From Dactylonectria macrodidyma (taxonomy: Eukaryota; Ascomycota; Sordariomycetes; Hypocreales; Nectriaceae): a DNA stretch of 64,000 nt. How positions within the stretch are numbered: position 1 is the first letter of the stretch; every line of letters starts with the position of its first letter. The notes under the pieces are model-generated. The model saw only the letters and a list, made by a program, of their open reading frames with translations, had not been told where the DNA came from and made no database searches. Both the position numbers and the translations under genes were made by a program. Shown one piece after another: positions 12,150-23,910 of the stretch. The DNA lies in assembly GCA_020744425.1 (NCBI GenBank), contig JAGMUV010000001.1, positions 6,014,001 to 6,078,000 of the forward strand. The letters are read 5' to 3'.

Positions 12150-12631
12150 GCATCTGTTGGTGGAGATGTAAAATTCAGGCCCTTGATGACTTAAACAGAG
12201 AGCAAGACTAGTTGAACAGAGTCTGTTTGGATCGCATCGGGGTAAACCTGCTGCTTAGCTGCGGGGATAGAATTAGTTGAGAGTGTCGAAAATTGCACGT
12301 CCTTCTCTCCGCCAACGGTCTCCTTACTTGGATTGAAGACATGTTATTAGAGCAAATGTGGCTGTTCGGTCTTCTCGAGTGTTTGTCAGTGAATCTTGCA
12401 AGTATTTAAGATGATCACGGCGGCCTGAATCAAGCATAAACAGTGCATAAACAGTGCATGAAGCTGTGAATATAGGATCGGTAACCAACTATTGACTCAT
12501 CATCAAGATTTCATCTAATATGGAGCCCTTGGATCCGGCCGTCTCTACAATGTTGCATGGTGTCTAATTCACACAGCTCCGTTCTCGATATATCTGAAGT
12601 TTGTTTCCATATTACGTCATCAATCCCTTCA
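12150..12631. other. Intergenic between FAD oxidase and tRNA-Ser
   Basis: About 480 bases with no gene seen; a short open frame from 12557 merely runs through the tRNA. Confidence 0.5.
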
Positions 12632-12713
12632 GGCGTAGTGGCAGAGTGGTCTAATGCGTATGACTCGAAATCATATCTCTTCGGAGGCGTCTGTTCAAAT
12701 CAGGCCTACGTCG
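12632..12713 (+). tRNA. tRNA-Ser(CGA), no intron
   Basis: An 82-nt cloverleaf: acceptor GGCGTAG pairs with CTACGTC (one G-U), the D stem is GCA/TGC, and the anticodon stem TATGA/TCATA closes the loop CTCGAAA with anticodon CGA at 34-36 (codon UCG). A long variable arm with stem CTC/GAG is typical of class II tRNAs such as Ser. The T arm GTCTG-TTCAAAT-CAGGC contains the B box GTTCAAATC. The discriminator is G, as expected for Ser. No intron interrupts the anticodon loop, unlike the yeast tRNA-Ser(CGA). An oligo-T stop follows. Confidence 0.95.
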
Positions 12714-12714
12714 G

Positions 12715-12719
12715 TTTTT
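12715..12719 (+). terminator. Pol III oligo-T stop of tRNA-Ser
   Basis: Five T directly after the tRNA, with a longer T run a few bases later as back-up. Confidence 0.7.
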
Positions 12720-13603
12720 ACTTTTTTTTCCTTCGTCATACAATTGAATGATGCAAACATATTCTTAGGAGTCTGACTTGTCTTTTGAGCAGATCGTTGA
12801 CATCAGGATTGGGGCATTTCATATCCATTGCGGTTGTATCATCGCGATCCTCATGCCCCTGATGAAAGTGGTTGCTTACTTAGATATTTAGCTCCAGACG
12901 CGTAGCCGATCATGTGTCTTGCAGAAAATACAGTCTGACTTACCCCATCTGGATGAGTCAGTAAACAATGGCTAAATCCAATTGAGTCGGTCTTTGACCC
13001 TCTTCCTTCAACTCCTTGAGTGACCCCGCAAAGAGAGACGATGAATTGCGGAGTGCGCCAGAGCCGGAGTCTGACACGAGGTATGCACCAGTGTTACATT
13101 GAACTATTAGGTAGCCAATGGGACAGGGATACGATACGCACCCTTGATACGCCGGACTTTTTCACCATCCCCGGTTCGTTGACAACCTGATGTTTGCAGC
13201 GACCGGTCCGGGTTTACCGGTTTACCGGCTCCTCTCTCACTATTCACCGAAGTTTGCCGGGTGACATTAGCTAGATAACGACGTTGATCACACGACAGAG
13301 TCGAATCTGACAGGGCTCTTTGCTTAGCGGCTTAATCACTTGACGCCGTGCGTCCGGCACTCTGCGGTGTAGGGTTATCAGTTAGAAGCGGGGAACGGCT
13401 CCAGTGCCCATTTCGGCACACCATCCTGATATGGGACCGTGTGGAGTACTATGTATATATTCGACAGCCTGCGATCCGTGCTCCTCGCCGAGGTGGCAAT
13501 GCACTCGTATTCCTTTTATGTTTCTCATTGAGCTGGGTGAACCTGCTGTGTCTTTTCACACGAGAGTCTGCCGGTAGAAGAACCCCAATATTGGTCGTAC
13601 AAA
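12720..13603. other. Intergenic, promoter side of the permease gene
   Basis: No gene is supported. A small repeat of GGTTTACCGGTTTACCGG is seen near 13211-13228. The last part is the 5' flank of the permease. Confidence 0.5.
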
Positions 13604-15393
13604 ATGGGCTCCAATGAGAAGATACAGGAGGCAGAGGGTAAGGGGGATATGAATGCCGACGAGCTTCGTCTGGCACAGATGGGTGAGTAAATGTGTCCCA
13701 TCACAACCCAGCTATTGTACCGTGACAACTTGCTAATTTTCATCGCGTTTTCCCCCTCCGATAGGCCATACGCAGGAACTTAAGCGACACTTTAGCATGC
13801 TGAGCTTGATCGGCCTGGCCTCGACCACAACCATTTCATGGACTGGACTAGGACTTGGTCTCATCGCAGAGATTAATGCCGGTGGTCCTGGAGCAGTCAT
13901 TTACGGATTTATTCTCGTCACTTTTTTGCAATGCTTCCTCGGTGCTTCCCTCGCCGAGTTCGTCTCCTCATATCCGACTTCGGGAGGCATGTATCACTGG
14001 ATTGCTGCAGTCGCGCCGAGGAGATGGACGGGTATCTTGAGTTTCTTTACCGGCTGGTTCAGTGTTCTTGGATGTGAGACCCCAATGGATTGACGACTAT
14101 GCATGAGAAATAGTTAAGCTGACACCCGGGCTCAGGGATTTTCACCACCGCTTCAACCAACCTCATCTATGCGCAAATTTTGATGGCTCTCATCGCTCTG
14201 TACATTGAGGATCTTGAGATTAAAGTGTGGCAGACTTTCATTGTCTACCAAGGCTTGAACCTCATCACGGCCGGCGTAGTCATGTTTGGAAACCGAGTCA
14301 TTCCAGCCCTGAACCGATTCTCGCTCTTTTACCTCCAGATTGGCTGGCTTGTGGTTCTCATCACGGTAGTTGCATGTGCGCCAAGCCATCGGAGCGCCGA
14401 TTTCGTTTTCAGCACCTGGATCAACAACACTGGCTGGAAGAACCAGGCCGTCTGCTTCATCACTGGTCTCGTCAACCCTCTGTATAGTCTTGGTGGGCTT
14501 GACGGAATCACCCACATCACCGAAGAGATGCCAAATGTGAGTTGTGTTGAGAAAAGTTTTCAAGTGTGCACTATCTAACCGCTTCTACCACTAGCCGTCT
14601 CGAAATGCACCCTTGGCGATTGCGATCACGCTCATCATTGCGTTTTGCACTGGAATTACCTACCTTATCAGTCTCATGTTCTCCATCCAGGACTTCGACG
14701 CCCTCACCAGCACTAACACAGGCCTGCCGCTGGCGGAGCTTTTCCGTCAAGTAACCCAGAAAGCAGGCGGCGCTTTTGGACTGATGTTCATCCTGTTCAT
14801 CGCTCTTGGACCCTGTGTCATTAGCTCCCAGCTCAGCACAGGCCGAGTCTTTTGGGCGTTTTCGCGCGATGGTGCTATGCCCTTTTCCAGGATGTAAGTA
14901 CAAAAAGTTCCCCAAGTGTCAAAAGAGTACGGACTGACCAATGCCGTAAATTAATAGCTGGTCCAAGATCGATCTCCATCATCAAGTCCCTCTCTACTCG
15001 CAGATGGCCGTTACTGCCATCATCGCCGCTCTGGGATGTCTCTATCTCGGCTCCTCGACCGCGTTCAACTCCCTGCTCGGAACTGCCGTCACTGTCAACA
15101 ACATATCGTACATGTTCCCCATACTCACCAACCTGTTGACTGGTCGCAAGAATATGCATCGCGGCGTTTTCCACATGGGGCCGAAGATTGGACCCATCGT
15201 CAATACCGTTACTGTCTGCTGGCTTACCTTTGCCATCGTTTTTTTCTCTTTCCCTTACTACCAGCCAGTGACAGTACAGAATATGAACTACACCTGTGTT
15301 GTGATTGGAGGACTTTTGATTCTGGTTGGAGCGTGGTGGTTCAAGGCTGGCGCGACCTATACCGAGCAGATGCAGAAGGCAAAAGAACAGTGA
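13604..15393 (+). CDS. Amino acid/choline/GABA-type permease (APC superfamily)
   Basis: Five exons, join(13604..13682,13765..14073,14136..14536,14595..14893,14958..15393), encode 507 residues with about 12 hydrophobic segments and a 30-residue polar N-terminus. The segment GLASTTTISWTGLGLGL in helix 1 and the loop GGLDGITHITEEMPNPSRN after helix 6-7 are the signatures of the fungal choline/GABA/amino-acid transporter subfamily (Hnm1, Uga4 and Bat1-like). Transport would be proton-coupled uptake at the plasma membrane; the substrate cannot be read from sequence. The first intron splits a very short exon. One donor (after GGA T at 14073) was chosen because it alone restores TGG and the open frame. 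All introns are 58-82 nt. Confidence 0.93.
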
Positions 15394-16408
15394 GACGGGG
15401 AGTTGTATATAGCGCCATAAGAACTGGGTAATCTTGGCTCGCTGCCGGTATTACATATTCTTGTTGTGATTATTTTAACTGCTAGCGTGCACCACCAAAT
15501 GATGGAAATAAGGCCTGTCATAGGATATCGCCGTCTGGGAATTGTTAAAGCTGATGAAGTACAATGTTATTTAACGAGACTATTGGCCCATGTTACGTGG
15601 GACTTAGTGCCTTGAGGTCATACGAGAAGCTGTATTATGTGGTTTAGTAGATCTATGCCGGTAGGAGTTGCCTTAGTCGGTTGACCGTAGCTCTATGCAG
15701 TTCCAGTCAGTCATATTCGGTCCCCTTCATGGGTGCTGCAGAGCCTTTACTCGAAAGTTAAGAAATAATAGAACGTAGACGCTGTTAAGCTTTCTCTCAG
15801 TAGATAACTGAGAGAGTGGCGACCCTATCCAGAATATTGAGGAACTCTTCACTCACCAAACGGCACCTGAGGCAACTACAGTTTGATGTTGCTGAGTAGC
15901 TACCGTTGAATGTGAAGGTAGCGATTTTTTCCCCGGTAGACTATTTGCAAATTCGGAGCTATCAAGTGTTATCAACGAGAGTTCTGTTTCTGAAAGTGCG
16001 GGGCCCTTTTCAAGCCCTCAAAGACAAAAAAAGAACTAAACACAGCCCCTACTTACTATATGTGTATCGAGAGTTCACTCTCTCACTCGCAAGCAAGTCG
16101 GCTTCCGTGTTTTCCTCATGTCGAACGTGTCAAAAGTCCATAGTAACATCCAATTACTTATGTGCAGCGCAGGTAAGGAGCATCTGTTTCCAAAGGTCTC
16201 TGTTAATAACGTTTGAGTCATCAAAATCCGTCGCTCACTGCCAATGGGGATTTCTTCTCCCCCCTCCTCTCTGTATTTTTTTTGTAAGAATAAAAAAAAG
16301 GATTCCTAGTCTTGATTAACTTGATGAAAACTAATATGGGGTGTGGATGTATACTACGATAACCTGCGTTTTGATATTACTGAATCCGAACGACCGTGTT
16401 GCACCTTC
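15394..16408. other. Intergenic between convergent genes
   Basis: The region lies between the 3' ends of the permease (plus) and the RS-rich gene (minus). One short frame (15906-16319) has no motif. An 8-base run of A near 16292 and a T run near 16277 are the only low-complexity parts. Confidence 0.55.
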
Positions 16409-19400
16409 TCATGTCTTTCCTGTTTGTTCCTCTGTCCCATTCTCCAATGAGTCCGCCTCTTTACCCACAACATCGGGAGCTGATTCATCTAACTCCAAAT
16501 CTTGAGCTGTCTCAGGTTTCGGTTTTTTTGATGCATCATCGTCACTTGACTCGACCACTTCCTCAATGATGGGCTTTGCTGAGGGAGCACGAGGGGGTAG
16601 CGGTGGCGGAAGTCTACGTTTCGGAGCTGGTGCGGCATCCTTTTTCGGCGCCGTATGGATACCGTTAGCATCTGCAGGTTCTGGTTGAGTGTTAGAAAGT
16701 ACCCTCAAAAATCGACGAAGAGACGAATAATCTCGTATAGCGCACGATCATGCAATGTACGCTTCTTCAAACACAAGAATAAATATACTCACGGTTCCGT
16801 TCAAAGCTTCTCGTCCGTGATCTTCCCCGTGAACGCCTCCGGCGGCGACTTCGAGATCGCGAACGATTATGCATCCTCTGCCTGTCTGACCTGTCTTGGG
16901 CATACTTGCTCAGTGCTACACCGGCGGCAGCCCCAGCAACAGCCGCAAGCCCCTTGAACATTCCACTCCTTTTCGGTCTTCTCTCAGATGATACCGATCT
17001 GTACCTATAGATGGACTCAGACCTGGATCTGGACCGGTATCGTGGTCGTGAGTCTGATCGCGAATGGGTCCGTTCTCGACTCTCTGATACTGCACGACCT
17101 CCCTCTCGCCACCCCTTTATCACATTCTCCGTCTTCTTGGCAAGGGCTGCTCCAGCGAGTACGCCCAGTTTACTGAGTGCTTTACGGGTGGGCGATCGGC
17201 TTCGCGATCTCGAATCAGATCCAGAAACCGAGTTTAATGCGCTTGCGAATGAGTCTCGCCTCTTCCTCTCGGGATCAGGATCTGGATGTCCATCCTCACT
17301 GCCGTACATGATGATCGGTGACAATGGACGTCCACTGTCACTACCGTAGACAACAATCGGTGACGGCGGTTGTGGATCAGTGTGCAGAACGTCCTCGTCC
17401 GATAATTCTACAATGCGAGGATGCCAGTCTGAATGGGGTGTCTCAAAGCTTTGTGGTTGTCCCGCTTTTGAGGGTATTTCTGTTATTGGAGGTGATGTGT
17501 TGGATTCGTGGCGAGCTGGACTCTCCGGATGTTGGACAATTCGCACTGAGGGAGAGGGTTTCCTCCCTTGTGTCTCGTCATTCTCTTTCCTTTGACCCTT
17601 CTTCTCAGGGCTATTAGAAAGGCGGTGAAGCGAAGACCGTCGTCGGCCGAGAGGAGGTCGTTGCGTCTCTATTCGATACCGGACGGTTTTGGAGGGCCTA
17701 GCCGTTCCTCCTTCGACATGACGATCAATCAACCTTTGCAAGAACTCTGGTAGAAACTCATAATACCGGGTTCCAGCTTTGATGCTGTTTGGCAAGTAGC
17801 TCGGGCTCGTGGGAGTGAGAGCTTGCTGCATGATGTCTCGCGTGCATGCCCTGACCGGACTGACGAGCTTCGACGGGTCCTGCCACCAGCCAAATTCACT
17901 CAGGTCTCGCAAAAGTTTAGATTTGGCATCCTCATCTTTGGTAATGAGATATCTAGACAGACAAGTGGCTAGATAGCCCTCCATGTTTTGCTGTCTCTCC
18001 TTTTGAAAGCTGGCAAGCCTGTCGAATAAGGTAGCTGGCTCGTGAGATCGCACGATGAGTTCCTTGAGACATGACGCCTCTATATCGTAGTCGTTCAGCT
18101 CCTTGGAGGCTTTCAAGACCATCTCAAGAGGCTCCGAGGAACCTGTAGGTAGATTTGGGGGCATCCAGCCTGGATTTTCTTGACGAATGGGAATATAATA
18201 TGGGATGCCAATGTGCTTAGGCAAAACTGCCTCGCCGGGGAAGTCAAAAAGATAGTCATAGGCGAAGGGGCTTCTCTTCCCCCTTCGTGCTGATATAGAC
18301 GATTGCGCGAGAATCCATCGGAGGAATGGTCGACTCTTAACATCTTGGGGGAAAGTCTCCATGATGGATTCGCCAAGAACATTAGCTGACTGCAGACATT
18401 GCTCGGTGAAAGGCCGAACTTCAGCAGAAACGTTGGAGCTGAGTGCCATTACAGACACGATATCAAGCAGTGCAAGCTGCGTGGATTCATCCTGCTCCGT
18501 GGTCCTCCAGTCGGTAAGAAGGGTGTCCAATGCGTTTTTCGATCGAAAGAACTGTTCGTTTGCGCTCTCTGCACCAAAGCATGTATATGCCGTCAGAAAG
18601 AGATCGCGAAAGTCCCAAATGCGTCCCTGGGCCAAGAGCTCCCGATAGATTTTCTCCCAGTTGCCCCAATCTGCTAAATATCTTGGAAAGGCGGCTGTAT
18701 CAGCGCCGTTTTGGTTGGTGAAGGGCATCAGCCGCATTGCTAAACACACAATTCTGATCTAGGTGAAGAGTTAGTCTATGTGAGGGCTCGTATTATCACC
18801 ATGATTGGACTTGCCTCCGTCGATTCAATGTTCTCTCGCATGGGTAAAAGCTCCCGCGGGTGGCAAATCTCGTCAAGGATCGGTTGCAACTCGTGTTGAC
18901 TATGGCTCAGAGCAACTGCTTTGAGTAGTCTCCAGTTGAGCTCGAGTGTCGCCAAAGCGTGAGACTCATCGGATTCGCCGGTAAACTGAAATTGACGAAA
19001 GACAGGTTCAGGATTGAGCTGGTGGAACGACTTGTAGTCGCCCATGTCAAGCAGCATTTCGGCATACTGGATGAAGATCCAAGGATCGGCGATGTGAGCC
19101 ACGAGATTGTCGTTGAAGAACGATTTGGCGTTGCGAAAGTCACCTCGCCGTACGAGTCCATTGAACTCCTCCAATTCTTCGTCCAAGTCGCTGACCATGT
19201 CGTACTCGAGCCGAACCGTGACGTCTTTGGAATGGATGGAGTTGTAAACGGTGTCAAATTGCACCGTCGAGGGAAAATCGGGGGGTTCCCTCTTCTTGGT
19301 GTTGTTCTTGTTATTATTGCTGCTCTTGTTGTTACTGCTGCTCTTCTTCTTGATGCTCTCGCCTTGGCCATCTATTGACGGACGGGATTCGCGTTTTCTC

Positions 19401-19645
19401 TGCATCGGAGGCAGAGATACTGATCGCGCTTTAGTCCTCCCTGGATACCGATGAGCAACTTTGCTGTCCGAATATGAGGTAGCTTGTTCGCCAGATCGTC
19501 TGCTCCTCACAAGCATCCTATCTCGATCCGGCCTCGGTGGTTCAAACATATGTTGCAAGTTCCTCCCCCTCGGTCGGTTCTCGTGGGGCAAGTCCATGGT
19601 CACCTCTCTTGGGCGCGGATTTTTGAAGCGGTCCACGTGACTCAT
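16409..19645 (-). CDS. Large fungal protein with C-terminal RS-rich region, function unknown
   Basis: Three exons, complement(join(16409..16680,16793..18758,18815..19645)), give 1022 residues. The N-terminus (1-110) is basic and disordered, with an Asn/Lys/Ser-rich tract near residue 105-120. Residues about 130-620 look like a helical, globular region without a domain I know. Residues about 660-935 become Ser/Arg-rich with many RS/SR dipeptides and RSRSRSRRRRRS-type runs, and the last exon is Pro-rich and acidic. RS tails are typical of nuclear RNA-processing factors, so a nuclear role is possible but unproven. The first intron appears to be a GC-AG intron (56 nt), because the only alternative GT donor would give a 41-nt intron. 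The start at 19645 is the first in-frame ATG; a further one lies 16 codons on. Confidence 0.8.
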
Positions 19646-20196
19646 CTTTGAGATGACCACCCGGCGATGGAGCGTGTTTCCCAAAAGTCTCCCACCATCC
19701 GCTTGACGAACTGAGCTGTCAGTTTCGCCAACGGTCGCAACGGGGAAATGCCTTGTGCTGTGTGTGGAAAAGCTGCTGAGTCGAACTGGATGTTTTCAGG
19801 TCTTTTTTTCTAGGTGGATAGTGAGTTGAGTCTGAGAGTAAATGTAAAAACCCCGCAGCATGAGTGAGATTGTGGGAATCACAACGACTGTGATACGTAT
19901 GATCATCAAAACGAGCCAACCAAGTCCGCTGAAATCCGTATCCCTGTCACACATTTCAGCCGCAGCAAATAGTCTGTAATGCGGTCAGCTAGGATGACGA
20001 CACGTCTTACCTATCGCTTCACTGCATAGCCATTGCCACACCACAGGACTCCAAGCCACCCCCGCGTCAGCTGAAAACGACTCTCCCAGTTAGTGCTAGA
20101 ACGAGGCTCTCACCAACCGCTCACCTCTTGAGCCCTCCCTTCTCTTCCCAGATATTCATTCTCACGTCACGTCTCGCTCCTCACTCTTTTACTAGC
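19646..20196. promoter_or_regulatory. Shared promoter region of two divergent genes
   Basis: The 551 bases separate the start codons of the RS-rich gene (minus) and the next gene (plus), so both promoters must lie here. CT-rich stretches precede the plus-strand start at 20197. No specific regulator site is claimed. Confidence 0.5.
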
Positions 20197-21615
20197 ATGG
20201 AAAGTCAACAGCAGTCTCAGCCGGTGCTGCTGAGCGCGACTAGGCGCTTTGGACGATGCGAGACTTTCCATCGCTTCGACAATCTGTCCTCTGGCCACGC
20301 CAGCGTCGGAACCAAATCCATCGGCAAAATGACAGTCGACTGTCAATTCCTCTTCAAGAAGTCTCGATGGGGAGTTCTAGGGGACGGCAGATTTCCAGCT
20401 GGCATCATTTACCTTGACTTCAACTTCGGGCCGCCACAGGGCTGCAGAGTCAAGAGCGCGACCATCACAGTGACATTGGACGATAATGATGAGTGCCTTC
20501 GCCCCTACAAAGCCCGACCAGGCCGTACTTTTCACAAATCAGACTGCCCCGTTCAGATGACGGACTGGTATGGGCCTAGGCAGCTCGCCGGCGAACAAAA
20601 GAGCCACGAATACAAGCGAACCATGCGCATGGCCCCCGAGATCAACGTATTCGGGACCGGTGCGGGCGGCGTGGGCGTGGACTCGGAAAAGGCTTTCAAA
20701 ACCTCCTCGAGATGGACTTTCAACGGACAGCTCTTGCCCGGCAAAGACACCTGGACGTACAAGACTCTGAAATGGGACCTCACAGAAAACGACCTAGAAA
20801 GCCAGGCATTCCGCAGCAGTCGCGTGCACACAGCCTTCGCTTTCGAGCACTCTGGGCAGCCATTCTTGATGAAAGTCGAGATCGAGGGAAGGCTGGAGAA
20901 ATGGAATCACCGAATGAAGTCCAAGCTGAAGTTTGGGCAGAGCAAGCACAAAGATGAGGGTCAGACGACGACAATGATCGATTTCGGGCAGCTGGATTTG
21001 TTCCGGAGCCGACTAGACGAGCTCGCAAGATCATTACCGAGGGCCATGGAGATGGAAAACTACGAGGAGATTCCAGTCGAGATCCCGGATGCTGTCCCCG
21101 CATTTTTCCAGCAGACATTACCAGAGACTGACAGCGCTGCGAATAATCAGACGGAGCCCCAACAAGATGAAATTCCACAGCAAGGGACTTTGAACAACAC
21201 CACCCAGCCACAGCATCTCGGAGCTCCAAAGATCCCTCAGCGTCTTCAAGATCAGCACTATCTGACTCCAGAGGAACTCACGGAACCAACCTTAGAGAAC
21301 CTGAGGCGAGTTGTGTATGCCCTATCACGCCCCGTCGAACAAGACATTATTCGACGGCCCCCTCCAGCGTCATTGTCGAGCTCCGCGAGTACAAAGGTTG
21401 AAGTGGAAGAGGAGGAGGAGGAGGAGGGGGAGGAGCAGATATCTGGCAAGAGGGAAGAGCCAAAGCTGGAGCTGCAATTAGTTAAGCCCGGTGTTGACCA
21501 GGATGCCATGCTCAAGATCCTCCAAATCCCAGCCATGCTCACTATTTTGCAGCTGATAGCTAGGCTGATGGATATGCTTGGAACGTCCTCGGGGGAATCG
21601 AAAGCGATAACATAG
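20197..21615 (+). CDS. Fungal protein of unknown function with acidic C-terminal tract
   Basis: Intronless, 472 residues from the ATG at 20197. An upstream in-frame ATG at 20128 would add 23 residues with no support. The N-terminal 260 residues appear globular and beta-rich, with alternating hydrophobics and a Gly-rich turn GTGAGGVGVD. A Gln/Pro-rich linker follows, and near residue 415 there is a run of glutamates (EEEEEEEGEE). The last 30 residues form a hydrophobic, probably amphipathic helix (ILQIPAMLTILQLIARL). I do not recognise the family. The long intact frame, coding-like composition and divergent arrangement with the RS-rich gene make it a real gene. The helix could anchor to a membrane or mediate oligomerisation; that is inference. 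Confidence 0.8.
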   Translation: MESQQQSQPVLLSATRRFGRCETFHRFDNLSSGHASVGTKSIGKMTVDCQFLFKKSRWGVLGDGRFPAGIIYLDFNFGPPQGCRVKSATITVTLDDNDECLRPYKARPGRTFHKSDCPVQMTDWYGPRQLAGEQKSHEYKRTMRMAPEINVFGTGAGGVGVDSEKAFKTSSRWTFNGQLLPGKDTWTYKTLKWDLTENDLESQAFRSSRVHTAFAFEHSGQPFLMKVEIEGRLEKWNHRMKSKLKFGQSKHKDEGQTTTMIDFGQLDLFRSRLDELARSLPRAMEMENYEEIPVEIPDAVPAFFQQTLPETDSAANNQTEPQQDEIPQQGTLNNTTQPQHLGAPKIPQRLQDQHYLTPEELTEPTLENLRRVVYALSRPVEQDIIRRPPPASLSSSASTKVEVEEEEEEEGEEQISGKREEPKLELQLVKPGVDQDAMLKILQIPAMLTILQLIARLMDMLGTSSGESKAIT

Positions 21616-22134
21616 CAGTGAGCTGTCTGGATTTTCTCTTCAACGCCATCTAAAGATGCAAGAGCATCTGCTCATATTGTCTGAGTAGATTATCATGGCT
21701 GAACAAATTGTCACATTCTTTCCATTCTCACCTTAATAACACCTATCGTGACTGCTTCTTCCGCTCTGTAACTCTGAGACTGGACCGTATTGATTGAGTG
21801 TGTACGAGCGTGTTTGGACTAACGCGAAACAGGTCGCGAAATAGCTATACATGAGTAACTAGACGGGGTATCCCTGAAGTAGCCTGTCTTTTTAAAGTCT
21901 TCAGAATCCTACCCCGAGCTCAAGGAGACATTTCAATGGGTATTTTGATAATGTGGCATCTTAAACATGAAAATTGTCCGACAAACAACTATTCCAATCT
22001 GCAGTAACGCCATTGAACCTCTCACTCTAGTATCGTTACAATACACTTGCATGGATTGCAGTCAATTCAATTGAGTCCATCTTCCTCATTTGCTCCTCTT
22101 TTACTGCGTACTTTCAACCTGTTGTCCCGTAGCC
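21616..22134. other. Intergenic between convergent genes
   Basis: Moderately AT-rich 3' flanks of the unknown gene (plus) and the SDR gene (minus); nothing else seen. Confidence 0.55.
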
Positions 22135-23377
22135 TCACATGTAAGGCCTGACTTGAGTCTCGCACCATTCCCAATACTTTCTGCCTAGGTCAGGCTCGAC
22201 GAGGTCCTTGCGAGGTGCCTCTTTCTTGCCGAATGGGGAGACTAGTAGACGGAATGTTGATTAGCGTAACACGATTTATGGCCATTGTTCAAAAGTTGGC
22301 TTACCCCAGCCGCCGTTGTCCTTTTCTGTGATGGACGGATGCAGACCTGCAAATAGCTCTGTGTATGCGCCATTCCTTGGCGGATGAGCAATAAGCCTCT
22401 GTTTAAGAAGTTGAAGGTCAGTTTTCTCGTCAACAATGATTTGAAATAATAGATGGAGGGCCGTGAAGATATGAGATGGATAAACCACTCACAAAAATAG
22501 CGAGCTGCAACTTGGGCATGTTGTCTTGAAGATTCGTCACAAAGTTTCCAGGATTGAGGGACTGTGAGATACATGTGTGTCAGCGGCAATACATCATAAA
22601 GGGACTGTAATCTCGAAGAAGTTTCTAACCAAGCTGAGAATGCCACTTCCCTCAGTACGGCGAGCATACTCGGCGGCCTGTATGACATTGCCGGCTTTGC
22701 TTCTCATGTACTTGGTCCACAGGCCCTCTTCTCGCTGGTAATCCATGTTTGAGAAGTCGATTGCTGGTTTTGGAACTGCATCAGCGGCACTTGAGGACAC
22801 CCAGATGACTCGAACCGTGTCACGGGGCGCCACTTGGGCGGTGGCCTTGAGAGTTGGAGTTAAGAGATTTGTGAAAAGATGATGGGCAAGATTGTTGACC
22901 CCCAACTGGAGCTCATAGCCCTGCACTGTTTTGGAGCCCTCTGGCGGCACCATGACACCGGCATTGTTGAAGAGGACATCGAGGCGCGTCTCTTCGGCGT
23001 GGAATTTCTCTGCAGAGGCTTTAATAGTGGTTAGGTCATCGAGCTGAAGTTTCAGAAAGTGCAATTGTCCAGAGGATTCTGGATGATTCTTTTTGATCTC
23101 GTCCATAACAAGCCGTGTCTTGGCCTCGCTGCGAGCCGCTAGCCAGACCTTGGCATTGCTCTGATATAAAATCTCAGTAAGCTCTTTCCCAATGCCACCG
23201 GAAGCTCCAGTGACGAGAAAAACCTAATGAAAAGAAAAAGCGATTGTTAGTACCACTGTGTCAGTGCTTCGGTCGGATGTGGTCAATGTGTTGCCTTGCC
23301 TTTCCAGCTTGACTGGGAAGGTTCTTCTCTGTAAGCACAGGCTTCACAGGGAAGATACTAGTTCGATGGCTCAGCAT
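22135..23377 (-). CDS. Short-chain dehydrogenase/reductase (SDR)
   Basis: Five exons, complement(join(22135..22241,22305..22398,22493..22561,22630..23223,23300..23377)), give 313 residues, normal for the family. Seen in order: the cofactor loop TGASGGIG at residues 31-38, NNAG at 112-115, a serine-rich active-site strand VSSSAAD near 170, and the catalytic pair Tyr198/Lys202 in KYMRSK. A later LNPGNF segment matches the usual position after the active site. The family oxidises or reduces alcohols and carbonyls with NAD(P)(H); this subgroup resembles retinol-dehydrogenase/WW-oxidoreductase-like fungal enzymes. The first intron must be of the GC-AG type (AAAG|GCAAGG donor, 76 nt) because no GT donor keeps the AGK|VFLVTG join. 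No substrate can be inferred. Confidence 0.93.
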
Positions 23378-23910
23378 GACGAGTTGGAGTGGGAGGATGT
23401 AAACGTATAGAGGGAGCTGGGATTTGTTCTAAGAGGAATGCTGCTAAGATGTGCTGGAGCGAAGGAGTGGATGTTTGAGACAATCAACAGAAACATGCGC
23501 GATGGTCTGATATATAAATACGTGTTGAAACGTATGTATGTATGCTCTTTCGCGGCTTTCCGAGCAACCCGGTGAGTATCCCGAACGCAGTGCGGCCGCA
23601 TTTTCCGCATCCCCACCGTCAGACGCGGGCGTTTGCGGGTCTTAACATTAGTAGGTACGGCGCTCATTCGTGTATTACGTCGTTATAATTTGTACTGAAA
23701 TAAGGTAACGGAGCTATTCGATGACTAACATTTGTAATGGTGAGTTGGTAATATATGGATTTGGTAGGGGGTCTTGGGTATTTTCTCCATGCGAAGCCGC
23801 CCGAGCTGAGGGTATATATATAGGAGCTAGTTCATCATGCTGTAACAACCACAACTCAACATTCTCAGCACCAAAGCTTTTCCGATATTGTGCGTTTATC
23901 TTGATCGACC
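23378..23910. other. Intergenic between the SDR gene and a divergent SDR relic
   Basis: Contains the promoter of the minus-strand SDR gene. A TATATATA-type stretch near 23813-23821 sits about 90 bases before the start of the relic on the plus strand and may be its old TATA box. Confidence 0.4.

Noticed and set aside
12557..12751. 64-codon open frame across 12.6 kb
   Set aside because: It reads straight through the tRNA-Ser gene and is explained by it.
8208..15393. Secondary-metabolite cluster (NmrA-like, FAD oxidase, permease)
   Set aside because: No PKS, NRPS, terpene synthase, P450 or pathway regulator lies among them, and the genes are ordinary family members found in many contexts.
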